Assembly (NCBI RefSeq): GCF_900112185.1
Contig: NZ_FOKP01000005.1
Span: 186,001-250,000 of the forward strand
DNA from: Allobosea sp. CRIB-10
Lineage (GTDB): Bacteria; Pseudomonadota; Alphaproteobacteria; Rhizobiales; Beijerinckiaceae
Direction: 5' to 3'
DNA: 64,000 nucleotides
The number at the start of each line of letters is the position of its first letter. Within the stretch, counting starts at the first letter, position 1. Position numbers and translations under genes: made by a program. The notes beneath the pieces are model-generated. The model worked only from the letters and a program-made list of their open reading frames with translations, ran no database searches and was not told the DNA's origin. Below are positions 19,049 through 26,838 of the stretch, in pieces.

Positions 19049-20053
19049 TCAGCCGCGTCCCGCCGCCAGGATCGCGTCGATCCAGCGCTGCGAGGTCAGG
19101 GCTTCCTCGCCCGTCACCACCGGATCGCGCCCGCCCTCGATCGCATCGAGGAAATCGGCGATCACGGCACGATGGGCGTCATGCGGGAAGTCCATGATGT
19201 TGGCGCCGCTGCCGGTATTGCCCTCGGCTTCGACCACCTCGGATCGACCGTCGAGGAAGGAGAGCTGCAAACGCCCGCCGACCAGCGCCGCATGGCCCTT
19301 GCTGCCGATGATCTCGATGCGCTCGGGATGGCCGGGGTGGGCGGCGGTGGTGGTCACCAGCGTCGCCGGCGCGCCGTTGTCGGTCTCGAGCAGGGCGCCG
19401 ACATAGTCCTCGGTCTCCATCCGATGGAGCGAGGTGGTGCGCACCTGCGCCGCGACGACCCTGGACACGCCGACCAGCGAGCGGAACAGGTCGAAGGAGT
19501 GAATCGCCTGCGTCAGCAGCACGCCGCCGCCATCGCGGGCCATCGTGCCGCGGCCGGGCTCGTCGTAATAGCTTTGCGGGCGCCACCACGGCACCTGCAG
19601 CAGACCGGCCTCGACCGTGCCGAGCTCGCCGCCGTCGAGCGCCGCCTTGAGCCGCAGGCTCGCCGGTCGGAAGCGGTGCTGCAGCACGACGCCGAAGGTC
19701 TTGCCGGCGCGCCTTGCGGCCGCGACCAGCTCTTCCCCGCGCGCGACAGTCAGTTCCAGCGGTTTCTCGACCAGCACATGCTTGCCGGCCGCCAGGCAGC
19801 GCGCCCCGACGTCGCGATGGCTCGCCGGCGGCGTCAGCACGATTACCGCCTCGACGGCCTCGTCTGCCAGAACCGCGTCGATGTCGGTGGTGCCGGGGAA
19901 GGGGAACTGGCTGCAGTATGCGTCGAGCCGTTCCTGCGAGCGGCTGACGACATGCCGGACATCGACCCTGTCGGCCAGATCGATCAGGCTGCGCGAGTGG
20001 GGCAGGGCGGCGGGGCCCAGCCCGATGACGGCGATGCCGAGCTTGCGTGTCAC
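19049..20053 (-). CDS. Gfo/Idh/MocA family oxidoreductase (second of pair)
   Basis: A 334-residue NAD(P)-dependent oxidoreductase of the glucose-fructose oxidoreductase/inositol dehydrogenase type. The Rossmann start IAVIGLGPAALPHSRSL and the HVLVEKPLELT motif (Glu-Lys-Pro, with the catalytic Lys) are clear, and the C-terminal sheet domain carries GGGVLLTQAIHSFDLFRSLV. The start is GTG at 20053, overlapping the stop of the upstream paralogue as GTGA. It probably oxidises a sugar or polyol brought in via the binding protein at 21087. Substrate unknown. Confidence 0.92.
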   Translation of the reverse strand: MTRKLGIAVIGLGPAALPHSRSLIDLADRVDVRHVVSRSQERLDAYCSQFPFPGTTDIDAVLADEAVEAVIVLTPPASHRDVGARCLAAGKHVLVEKPLELTVARGEELVAAARRAGKTFGVVLQHRFRPASLRLKAALDGGELGTVEAGLLQVPWWRPQSYYDEPGRGTMARDGGGVLLTQAIHSFDLFRSLVGVSRVVAAQVRTTSLHRMETEDYVGALLETDNGAPATLVTTTAAHPGHPERIEIIGSKGHAALVGGRLQLSFLDGRSEVVEAEGNTGSGANIMDFPHDAHRAVIADFLDAIEGGRDPVVTGEEALTSQRWIDAILAAGRG

Positions 20054-21072
20054 TTTGCCTCGGTTCCTCTTACGGGCAGGCGCACCGCCCGGTCCTGCGC
20101 ATGCAAGGCGAGCCGGCAGACGGTGAACATGTGCTGCTGCGTCGCGGCCGTTTCGCTGCGGTTTTCGATGTCGGCGAGCAGCGCGCGGAAATAGGTCAGC
20201 GGCTCACCCGAGGCGTCGATATGGCGGGTGCCGGCCTTGTCGACCAGGAAGACATGGTCGGTGCCAGGCCGGCCGGCGATGTCGACATATTTGCGTAGCT
20301 CGATCGTGCCCTCGGTACCGAGGATGGTGAGCCGCCCGTCGCCCCATGTCGGCAGGCCGTCGGCGGTGAACCAGTCGACGCGGATAAAGCCGTTGGCACG
20401 GTCGCTGCGCAGCAGGATCTCGCCGAAATCCTCGAAATCGGGCAGGTCGGCCAGGCCGAAATGGCCGGTGCCGGAGGCTGCGATCTCGGCATCGGGCGAG
20501 CCGGTGAAATGCAGGAACTGGTCGATCTGGTGCGAGGCGATGTCGGTGAGGATGCCGCCGAAATAGCGCTTGTCGAAGAACCAGCCCGGCCGGATCGCCC
20601 GGTTGAGACGGTGCGGACCGAGGCCGACCGTCTGGATCACACGCCCGATCGCGCCGTCTGCGATCAGCTTGCCGGCGACGATCGTGGCCGGGACGATGAA
20701 GCGTTCGGAGAAGCAGACCGAGAAGATGCGGCCCGTCGCCGCGACGACCCGTTCGACCTCGGCGAGCTGCTCGAAGGTCGTGACGCCCGGCTTGTCGACC
20801 ATCACATCCTTGCCGGCGCGCATCGCGCGGACGGCGAGGCCGGCCCGCTCCGAGGGGATGCCGGCGCAGGCGACGAGGTCGACCGAAGAATCGTCGAGCA
20901 AGGTCTCGGCTCGCACCTCCCGCAATTGCGGGAAGCGCTCGCGGAAGCCGGCGAGCACGCGCGGATCGCTGGTCGCAGGATCGAAGCCGGCGCAGTCCGC
21001 GCCGGCCTCCAGCAGGCCGCCGACCATATGGTAGATATGGCGGTGGTCGAGGCCGATGGCAGCAAAGCGCAT
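20050..21072 (-). CDS. Gfo/Idh/MocA family oxidoreductase (first of pair)
   Basis: A 340-residue oxidoreductase, distant paralogue of the product of 19049. It keeps KDVMVDKPGVTTF (Asp-Lys-Pro variant of the EKP motif) and GGILTDIASHQIDQFLHF in the C-terminal domain. The N-terminus MRFAAIGLDHRHIYHMVGGL lacks the standard GxGxxG, having GLDHRH instead, a variant known in some sugar-acid and inositol-type members. The ATG at 21072 follows the binding-protein gene stop by 14 bases. Two such enzymes in tandem suggest a two-step oxidation or epimerisation of one sugar. Confidence 0.9.
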   Translation of the reverse strand: MRFAAIGLDHRHIYHMVGGLLEAGADCAGFDPATSDPRVLAGFRERFPQLREVRAETLLDDSSVDLVACAGIPSERAGLAVRAMRAGKDVMVDKPGVTTFEQLAEVERVVAATGRIFSVCFSERFIVPATIVAGKLIADGAIGRVIQTVGLGPHRLNRAIRPGWFFDKRYFGGILTDIASHQIDQFLHFTGSPDAEIAASGTGHFGLADLPDFEDFGEILLRSDRANGFIRVDWFTADGLPTWGDGRLTILGTEGTIELRKYVDIAGRPGTDHVFLVDKAGTRHIDASGEPLTYFRALLADIENRSETAATQQHMFTVCRLALHAQDRAVRLPVRGTEAK

Positions 21073-21086
21073 CTTACTTGCGCATC

Positions 21087-22268
21087 CTATTTGGGCGCGT
21101 GGCCGACGCCGATCTCCTGGTCCCAGCGCCGGAAGGCGGCGACCAGGCGCTCGGGCGTCAGCGGCGGGCGGGTCGGCAGGCTGGAGATCAGCCCGTCATA
21201 TTCGGGCCGGCCGAATTCCTTGAGCACGTCCTGGCTCTCCTTCGGCGCCATCGCGAGCGTCACGCCCTTGATCGCCGGGCCGGGGTAGAAATAGCCCTTG
21301 TCATAGGTCGCCGCCTGCGATTCCGGCTTCAGCAGATGCGACATCAGCGCGAGGATCACCGGGATCTTGGCCGCTGCCACCCCCTTCGGGATGCACATGA
21401 ACTGGGTGTCGGGGATCCAGTGCGTGTTAGCGATGGTGAAGACCTTGGCCTCCTTTGGCACGATGCCGAGCGCGCGCGGATTGATGTCCCACCCAAGCGT
21501 CGAGACGATGCAGTCGCGCGTGCCGTCGCCGAGTTCCTTCATCGTCGCGGCGGTGCCGGTCGGATAGTAGTCGATCGCGGTCCCGAGCTCCTTGAGATAG
21601 GCCCAAGTCTTGGTCCAGCCGTTCATCGGGTCGCTCGGATCGCTGTCGCCGAGGATGTAGGGCATGCCTTGCAGGAAGGTCCAGCCGGGGCCGGAGTTGA
21701 GCGGGCGTGCATAAGTGAAGCGGTTAGGGTTCTGCTTCACATAGGCGAGGAATTCCTCGGCCGTCTTGGGGACGGTCTTGAGCTTGTCGGACATGTATTC
21801 GAACAGCGGGCCGGACGGCGAATAGACGACGGCGACACCTTCGTTCTGGCCGAAATTGCGCTGCATCATCAGCGCCTGCTCGTGATAGATGTCCTCTGCC
21901 TTGGGCAGGCTCGCGGTGTGCGACTTCCAGACGTCGACCCACAGGCCCTGCTGGATGCCGTCCGACATCGCGCCCGGCCCGGTCAGGACCATGTCGATGT
22001 CGACGCGGTTGGCGTCCTGTTGCGCCTTGAGCTTGGCCGGCAATTCTGGCGAGGGCGCCCGCGAGAAATTCAGGCGCGAGATCAGCTTCGGATTGTCTTT
22101 GGCGAACGTCTCGATCGAGCCCTGTGTGAGCTGCAGATTGCCGGCGACGTCGATGATGTTGAGCATCACCGGGCTCGCAGGGGCGCCTTGGGCGAAGGCG
22201 CCGCCGGCGGAGAGCGCGGCGAGGCTGGAAGCGCCGGCGATCACGCCGCGCCGAGTCGGATGTCTCAT
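21087..22268 (-). CDS. Extracellular solute-binding protein, ABC type (family 1)
   Basis: A 393-residue periplasmic binding protein. The N-terminus has a twin-arginine motif (TRRGVIAG) and a hydrophobic stretch ending in AFAQ near residue 26, so Tat export is likely. The rest is a two-lobe binding protein of the sugar/polyamine/iron cluster, for example VDIDMVLTGPGAMSDGI and FAYARP-like FTYARPLNSGPGW. The start at 22268 follows GGGAGGTAG; the extension to 22325 has no export signal. No ABC permease or ATPase gene occurs nearby, so its transporter lies elsewhere or was lost. It heads an operon with two Gfo/Idh/MocA genes. Confidence 0.88.
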   Translation of the reverse strand: MRHPTRRGVIAGASSLAALSAGGAFAQGAPASPVMLNIIDVAGNLQLTQGSIETFAKDNPKLISRLNFSRAPSPELPAKLKAQQDANRVDIDMVLTGPGAMSDGIQQGLWVDVWKSHTASLPKAEDIYHEQALMMQRNFGQNEGVAVVYSPSGPLFEYMSDKLKTVPKTAEEFLAYVKQNPNRFTYARPLNSGPGWTFLQGMPYILGDSDPSDPMNGWTKTWAYLKELGTAIDYYPTGTAATMKELGDGTRDCIVSTLGWDINPRALGIVPKEAKVFTIANTHWIPDTQFMCIPKGVAAAKIPVILALMSHLLKPESQAATYDKGYFYPGPAIKGVTLAMAPKESQDVLKEFGRPEYDGLISSLPTRPPLTPERLVAAFRRWDQEIGVGHAPK

Positions 22269-22309
22269 GCTACCTCCCTGTGATGGCCTGCTTTGCTGCG
22301 GCCTTGCCG

Positions 22310-22323
22310 GTATACTAGTACAC
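22310..22323. promoter_or_regulatory. Palindrome upstream of the binding-protein operon
   Basis: GTATACTAGTACAC is a 14-bp palindrome with one mismatched pair, about 42 bases upstream of the ATG at 22268. Sites built on TATACTAGTATA are common for GntR-type regulators of sugar operons. No such regulator is encoded next to it, so it would have to act in trans. Confidence 0.5.
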
Positions 22324-22517
22324 AAGACGCAGCCGGCAAGATGCGACGAAAGCAGGGGCGGGATGCGCCTGGGGGAGCAGCACGGGGCACGGCGAAATGC
22401 TGGATGCTGGGCGGCACGACGTGTGGCGCCGGGGCAGCCGCTGGGAGCGGGCAGGCCGCCTTCCTCAGCCTGCCGCTGGATCTGGGTGGCTGTTGCTCGC
22501 GCCGAGCTCGGCCCCCG

Positions 22518-22916
22518 TCACAAGGCCGAATTCGTCGCCCGCAGCCGGTCCACGACTTCCGCGAGGACGTACCAGACGAAATTCGGCGTCGTTTCGACCA
22601 TGAATCGGAACTGCTTCGAGGTAACCAGCGCGATTTCGGACGGCTCCATCGCTTTGGCGGTCGCCGATCGCTTTTTCTGGTCGATCAGCGAAATAACGCC
22701 GAAGGCTCGCCCTGCGCCGACCTGTTCGATGAGCTTTCCGCGGCTGCTGACTTCTATACTGCCGGTGAGGACGATGTAGGCATGGGCGGGTTCGTCGCCC
22801 TCGCGAAAGGCCACGTCCCCGGCGCCATATGTGATCACCGTTCCCAGGCCGCGCGCGAGCTGGCGGAAGTCCATGGGCGCAGCGGTAGGCCTAGCCGTGG
22901 AGGAATGCTCGTTCAT
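22518..22916 (-). CDS. Cyclic nucleotide-binding domain protein
   Basis: A 132-residue protein that is almost only a CRP-like cNMP-binding jelly roll: DVAFREGDEPAHAYIVLTGS, then GAGRAFGVISLIDQKKRSAT, with the 'PxE' site reading MEPSEIALV. In true cAMP binders the pocket carries FGExxLL and RxA; here GVISLI and RSATAKA only partly fit, so the ligand is uncertain. There is no DNA-binding domain. The ATG at 22916 is chosen because the upstream 57 residues look like shadow. It is divergent from the phospholipid operon at 23147 and may regulate it or respond with it. Confidence 0.82.
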   Translation of the reverse strand: MNEHSSTARPTAAPMDFRQLARGLGTVITYGAGDVAFREGDEPAHAYIVLTGSIEVSSRGKLIEQVGAGRAFGVISLIDQKKRSATAKAMEPSEIALVTSKQFRFMVETTPNFVWYVLAEVVDRLRATNSAL

Positions 22917-23146
22917 CGCTCGAACTCGCTCTCTGATCGGTGGCGGATCACTGTAGCGCAGGAACCGGCGCGCTCCAATCGATCCACCGGGTGGCGGCCG
23001 GTGAAGACGGGGTCTTTCGAGGCTCCTCCGAAAGGCGGTGAACGGACGCCTGCGGCCGGCTTTCGAATGTGCCCCAGACCCCTGCAATGTCGACAGCGTT
23101 CGCGATGAACGCTACGTCATCGTCAGGCTGGCTAACGGGTGGGGGA

Positions 23147-23785
23147 ATGCGCGACATCGGAGCTAGCCTCGCTGGTGCGCTCATCCTGTTCTTCGCGCGC
23201 TTCATCACGGCGGTGCGCGGACGCTGGGACGGCGTCGCGCCGACCGATGAGCAGCGCATCTACTTCGCCAACCATGCCAGCCACGGCGATTTCGTCCTGA
23301 TCTGGACGGTGCTGCCACGCCGCATGCGCTTCGCAACCCGGCCGGTGGCCGGCAGCGACTACTGGCTGAAAAGCAATCTGCGTCGCTTCATCGGCCGTGA
23401 TGTCTTCAACGCCGTCCTGATCGACCGCGACCCTGCGACCCGGACCAGCGACCCGATCGTCCAGATGACGGAGGCACTCGACGCCGGTTCGTCCCTCATC
23501 GTCTTCCCGGAGGGGACGCGCAACACCACCGACGCGCCGCTGCTGCCGTTCAAGAGCGGGTTGTTCCATCTGGCGCAGGCGCGGCCGAACGTGACGCTCG
23601 TGCCGGTCTGGATCGACAATCTCAACCGCGTCATGCCGAAGGGCGAGTTCGTGCCGGTGCCGCTGGTCTGCACCGTCACCTTCGGCGCGGCTCTCACCCT
23701 TGCCGAGACCGAGACCAAGCAGGATTTCCTGGCGAGGGCTGAAGGAGCGCTGCTTGCTCTGTCACCAAAGGTGAGCGCGCCATGA
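23147..23785 (+). CDS. 1-acyl-glycerol-3-phosphate acyltransferase (PlsC-like)
   Basis: A 212-residue membrane-associated acyltransferase. The catalytic motif NHASHGD is at residues 42-48 (His43 and Asp48, HX4D), and the substrate motif FPEGTRN at 120-126. An N-terminal hydrophobic segment (about 5-20) anchors it. The reaction is acylation of lysophosphatidic acid or a similar lipid. The start is the ATG at 23147, preceded by GTGGGGGA; the longer reading from 23069 is less likely. First gene of a four-gene operon, overlapping cdsA by ATGA. The operon context suggests a dedicated phospholipid branch, not the housekeeping copy. Confidence 0.9.
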   Translation: MRDIGASLAGALILFFARFITAVRGRWDGVAPTDEQRIYFANHASHGDFVLIWTVLPRRMRFATRPVAGSDYWLKSNLRRFIGRDVFNAVLIDRDPATRTSDPIVQMTEALDAGSSLIVFPEGTRNTTDAPLLPFKSGLFHLAQARPNVTLVPVWIDNLNRVMPKGEFVPVPLVCTVTFGAALTLAETETKQDFLARAEGALLALSPKVSAP

Positions 23786-24732
23786 CGATGCCGCATCCCG
23801 ATCTCCTCGCCGTGCTGGCCGGCCTGCTCGGTGTCCTGATCGTGGCGTCGACGGTCGGCTATATGCTGCAGCGCCGGCTGTCGCCGGATGGCTCGAATGC
23901 CGTGGTCGAGAACCTGAACGATCGCATCCGCGCCTGGTGGATCATGATCGTGCTGATGGGCTTGGCGCTGATCGGCGGCAAGGCCGGCGTGACGCTGCTC
24001 TTCGGCTTCTGTTCCTTCGCCGCGCTACGCGAGTTCATCACGCTGACCGACACCCGCCGCGCCGACCATTGGGCGCTGGCGGCCGGCTTCTTCATCGTGC
24101 TGCCGGTGCAGTATTACCTGATCTGGATCGACTGGTACGGCCTCTATTCGATCTTCATCCCCGTCTATGCCTTCCTGCTGATGCCGATCATCGCCTCGCT
24201 GCGCGGCGACACCGAGCATTTCCTCGTGCGCATCGCCGAGGTGCAGTGGGCGCTGATGATCTGCGTCTTCTGCATCTCGCATGTGCCGGCGCTGCTCAGC
24301 CTCGACATCCCCGGTTTTCAGGGCCGCAACGTCCTGCTGATCGCCTTCCTCGTCATCGTCGTGCAGATGAGCGATGTCCTGCAATATGTCTGGGGCAAGC
24401 TGCTCGGCCGCACCAAGATCGCGCCGAAGCTGTCGCCGTCGAAGACGGTCGAGGGTTTCGTCGGCGGCGCGCTCAGCGCGACGGCGGTCGGGGCGGCGCT
24501 GTCCTGGATGACTCCGTTCACCCCGCTGCAGGCCGCCTTCCTGGCGCTGGCGATCGTGCTGATGGGCTTCTTCGGCGGGCTCGTCATGTCGGCGATCAAG
24601 CGCGACCGCGGCATCAAGGATTGGGGCCATCTGATCGCCGGCCATGGCGGCTTCCTCGACCGGCTGGATTCGGTGGTGTTCTCCGCCCCGATCTTCTTCC
24701 ATCTCGTTCGCTATGGCTGGTCGACCACGTGA
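23782..24732 (+). CDS. Phosphatidate cytidylyltransferase (CdsA-like)
   Basis: A 316-residue polytopic membrane enzyme that makes CDP-diacylglycerol from phosphatidic acid and CTP. The signature region is LSPSKTVEGFVGG and KRDRGIKDWGHLIAGHGG followed by FLDRLDS. In the usual signature the residue before GHGG is proline (PGHGG); here it is alanine. The acidic and lysine residues that bind metal and substrate are intact. The protein is more like the YnbB-type accessory enzymes than housekeeping CdsA. It overlaps plsC upstream (ATGA) and the membrane protein downstream (GTGA). Confidence 0.9.
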   Translation: MTMPHPDLLAVLAGLLGVLIVASTVGYMLQRRLSPDGSNAVVENLNDRIRAWWIMIVLMGLALIGGKAGVTLLFGFCSFAALREFITLTDTRRADHWALAAGFFIVLPVQYYLIWIDWYGLYSIFIPVYAFLLMPIIASLRGDTEHFLVRIAEVQWALMICVFCISHVPALLSLDIPGFQGRNVLLIAFLVIVVQMSDVLQYVWGKLLGRTKIAPKLSPSKTVEGFVGGALSATAVGAALSWMTPFTPLQAAFLALAIVLMGFFGGLVMSAIKRDRGIKDWGHLIAGHGGFLDRLDSVVFSAPIFFHLVRYGWSTT

Positions 24733-25136
24733 GCCCGCCGCTCGCGCGCCTGATGCGAAGCAGCATCGTGCATGTCGGCTTCGCCTTCCTCGCCATGGGC
24801 AGCTGGGCGGCCTTCGCCAACCGCGCCCATCCGATGCCGGCGCCGCTCCTCGCTGGACTGATCCAGGGGACGCTGTCGGCGCTCATCACTCTGCTGCTGA
24901 AACGGGGCATCGAATATCTTGCGAGCCGGTTCAGCGGCCTGGCCGCGCTGCTGGCGCCGCCCGTGATTGCCGGTGTCGTGTCCGCCAGCCTGCTGACCGT
25001 CATCCACACGATCGGCGGCACGCCCGAGATCATCAGGACCATCGCCGTCCCGCTCACGGTCGCGACCAGCTATGCGGCGCTCTACAATTTTTCGCTGTGG
25101 CGGATCAGGAAGGCGATGAACCATGGCGCAGAGTGA
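24729..25136 (+). CDS. Hypothetical membrane protein in phospholipid operon
   Basis: A 135-residue integral membrane protein with about four hydrophobic helices (near residues 12-29, 40-58, 70-93 and 105-125) and a basic end, RIRKAMNH. I do not recognise a family. The GTG start at 24729 overlaps the cdsA stop as GTGA, and the 3' end overlaps the CDP-alcohol transferase start by 14 bases, so all four genes are tightly coupled. It may be a partner or a transporter for the lipid made by the operon, but the sequence gives no motif to prove that. Confidence 0.78.
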   Translation: MSPPLARLMRSSIVHVGFAFLAMGSWAAFANRAHPMPAPLLAGLIQGTLSALITLLLKRGIEYLASRFSGLAALLAPPVIAGVVSASLLTVIHTIGGTPEIIRTIAVPLTVATSYAALYNFSLWRIRKAMNHGAE

Positions 25137-25764
25137 CGATCGACGCCCGCTCTCGAGCCGCGACACTGGCTGGGCCCGGGCGATTGCGCGCCGGCTGAGC
25201 GCGACCGGGATCACGCCGAACCAGATCTCGACGGTGAGCATGGCGATGGCGGCTGTCGCCGGCGCTGCCTTCTGGCTCGCGGGCACCGCGGCGACAGGAT
25301 CGCGCATCGCGTTGCTGCTCGCCGCGGCGCTGTTCTGCCAGCTCAGGCTGCTCTGCAACCTCTTCGACGGCATGGTTGCGATCGAGGGCGGCAAGCAGGC
25401 TGCCGACGGGCCGTTCTGGAACGAGTTCCCTGACCGGATCGCCGATATCCTGATCCTGGCAGGCGTCGGCTATGGGATCGGCGCCCCCGCTTTGGGCTGG
25501 GCCGCGGCGGCCTTGGCCGTGCTGACGGCCTATACCCGCGAGCTCGGCCGCAATTGCGGGCTTCCGGCCGATTTCTCCGGCCCGATGGCCAAGCAGCACC
25601 GTATGGCGACGATCACGGCCGCGGCGCTCCTCTCCCTGCTGGAGCCGTTCTGGCGAGGCCAGAACGAGGTGATGACCGCCGCGCTCTGGCTGATTGCGGT
25701 CGGCGCCGCCGTGACCGCGCTCAGGCGGGCGGCGACCATCGTGCGCGGTTTGCGCGGGCGCTGA
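25123..25764 (+). CDS. CDP-alcohol phosphatidyltransferase, variant motif
   Basis: A 213-residue membrane enzyme of the family that swaps CMP for an alcohol on CDP-diacylglycerol. The active-site region FDGMVAIEGG (81-90) to NEFPDRIADI (100-109) keeps Asp82, Gly83, Asp104 and Asp108. Against the classic DxxDGxxAR...GxxxDxxxD pattern, the first Asp is Asn79, the Arg after Ala86 is Ile87, and the spacing to the last two aspartates is about four residues longer. Similar forms occur in YnbA-like accessory enzymes. The alcohol acceptor cannot be read from sequence. Last gene of the operon; ATG at 25123. Confidence 0.88.
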   Translation: MAQSDDRRPLSSRDTGWARAIARRLSATGITPNQISTVSMAMAAVAGAAFWLAGTAATGSRIALLLAAALFCQLRLLCNLFDGMVAIEGGKQAADGPFWNEFPDRIADILILAGVGYGIGAPALGWAAAALAVLTAYTRELGRNCGLPADFSGPMAKQHRMATITAAALLSLLEPFWRGQNEVMTAALWLIAVGAAVTALRRAATIVRGLRGR

Positions 25765-25791
25765 GGCCGCCTGACTGCGGTGCGGGCGCGC

Positions 25792-26733
25792 TCAAAGGTC
25801 CAGCGCCTGCGAGAACGTCTTAAGGTACTTCATGCCGGTATCGCACATGATGGTGACGATGGTGGCACCCGGCCCGAGCCGCTCGGCCAGCCGTAGCGCG
25901 GCCGTGACATTGGCACCGGTCGAGGTGCCGCAGAACAGACCTTCCTCGGCGGCCAGGCGAAACGCCATCGCCCTGGCTTCTTCCGTCGAGACCTGTTCGA
26001 TCTCGTCGGCGATGCCGTCATGCCAGAGCGGCACGACATAGCCCGCGCCGATCCCGTCGATCTTGTGCGCGCCGGATGGCCCGCCTGACAGCACGGCCGA
26101 TTCCGCCGGCTCGACCGCGACGAAGCGGATCTTGCCGTCATATTGGCGCAGCCTCTCCGAAGTGCCGCGCAGTGCCGCCGCCGTCCCGACGCTCTGGACG
26201 AAGGCGTCGATCCGGCCGCCGGTCTGCTCCCAGATCTCGTCGGCGAGCCTGGTATAGGCCGCCAGTTGGTCGGTGTTTTCCATCTGGGCGGTGATGTAGG
26301 CGCCCAGTTCACCCGCGATGCGATGTGCCTCGGCGATCATGTCCTTGGTCAGCTTTTCGGTCTGCTTGCCGTTTTCGCTCGGCACGATCGTCAGCTTGGC
26401 GCCGAGCAGGCGCATATGGTCGAGCTTCTCCTTGGAGAAGGCGTCCGAGGTCACGAGGTGGAGCGGATACCCCTTCACCGCGCAGACCAGCGCCAGCGAG
26501 ACGCCGGTGCTGCCGCCGGTGTATTCGACGACCGCGCCGCCCGGCTTCAGGCGACCATCGGCTTCCGGCGCCTCGATCATCGCGAGCGCCATCCGGTCCT
26601 TCATGCTGCCCGTCGGATTTCGGGCTTCCAGCTTGAGCAGGATGCGGGCGCGATTGGTCGGGACGATAGTGCGCAGGGCCAGCAGCGGCGTGTTGCCGAT
26701 CGTTTCGAGAATGGTGGTGGGCGTGGGGTTCAT
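25792..26733 (-). CDS. PLP-dependent cysteine synthase-like enzyme
   Basis: A 313-residue fold-type II PLP enzyme. Lys45 in NPTGSMKDR is the cofactor lysine, and residues 72-77 (TGGSTG) form the substrate loop. Classic O-acetylserine sulfhydrylases have TSGNTG there, so the substrate may differ, as in cystathionine beta-synthase-like or 2,3-diaminopropionate-type members. The phosphate loop is GTSTGAN near residue 263. The ATG at 26733 gives the normal N-terminus (TILETIGNTPLL). It is divergent from a GlxA-type regulator, with an exact inverted repeat between them, so the regulator probably controls it. Confidence 0.88.
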   Translation of the reverse strand: MNPTPTTILETIGNTPLLALRTIVPTNRARILLKLEARNPTGSMKDRMALAMIEAPEADGRLKPGGAVVEYTGGSTGVSLALVCAVKGYPLHLVTSDAFSKEKLDHMRLLGAKLTIVPSENGKQTEKLTKDMIAEAHRIAGELGAYITAQMENTDQLAAYTRLADEIWEQTGGRIDAFVQSVGTAAALRGTSERLRQYDGKIRFVAVEPAESAVLSGGPSGAHKIDGIGAGYVVPLWHDGIADEIEQVSTEEARAMAFRLAAEEGLFCGTSTGANVTAALRLAERLGPGATIVTIMCDTGMKYLKTFSQALDL

Positions 26734-26807
26734 CGATCGTCTCGCAGATTGTCCGTGGCTAGGAATGTGGGCGGACGCTAGACCTGAGCAGGCGAGGTCA
26801 CTATCGT

Positions 26808-26836
26808 CGTAAATGACAATCTTGAGGTCATTTACG
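26808..26836. promoter_or_regulatory. Perfect 10-bp inverted repeat, likely regulator operator
   Basis: CGTAAATGAC (26808-26817) and GTCATTTACG (26827-26836) are exact inverted copies nine bases apart. The right arm overlaps the GAGGT ribosome-binding sequence and ends two bases before the regulator's ATG at 26839. Binding there would block translation start or transcription of the regulator gene and could act on the divergent PLP gene at 26733. Confidence 0.75.
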
Positions 26837-26838
26837 CC

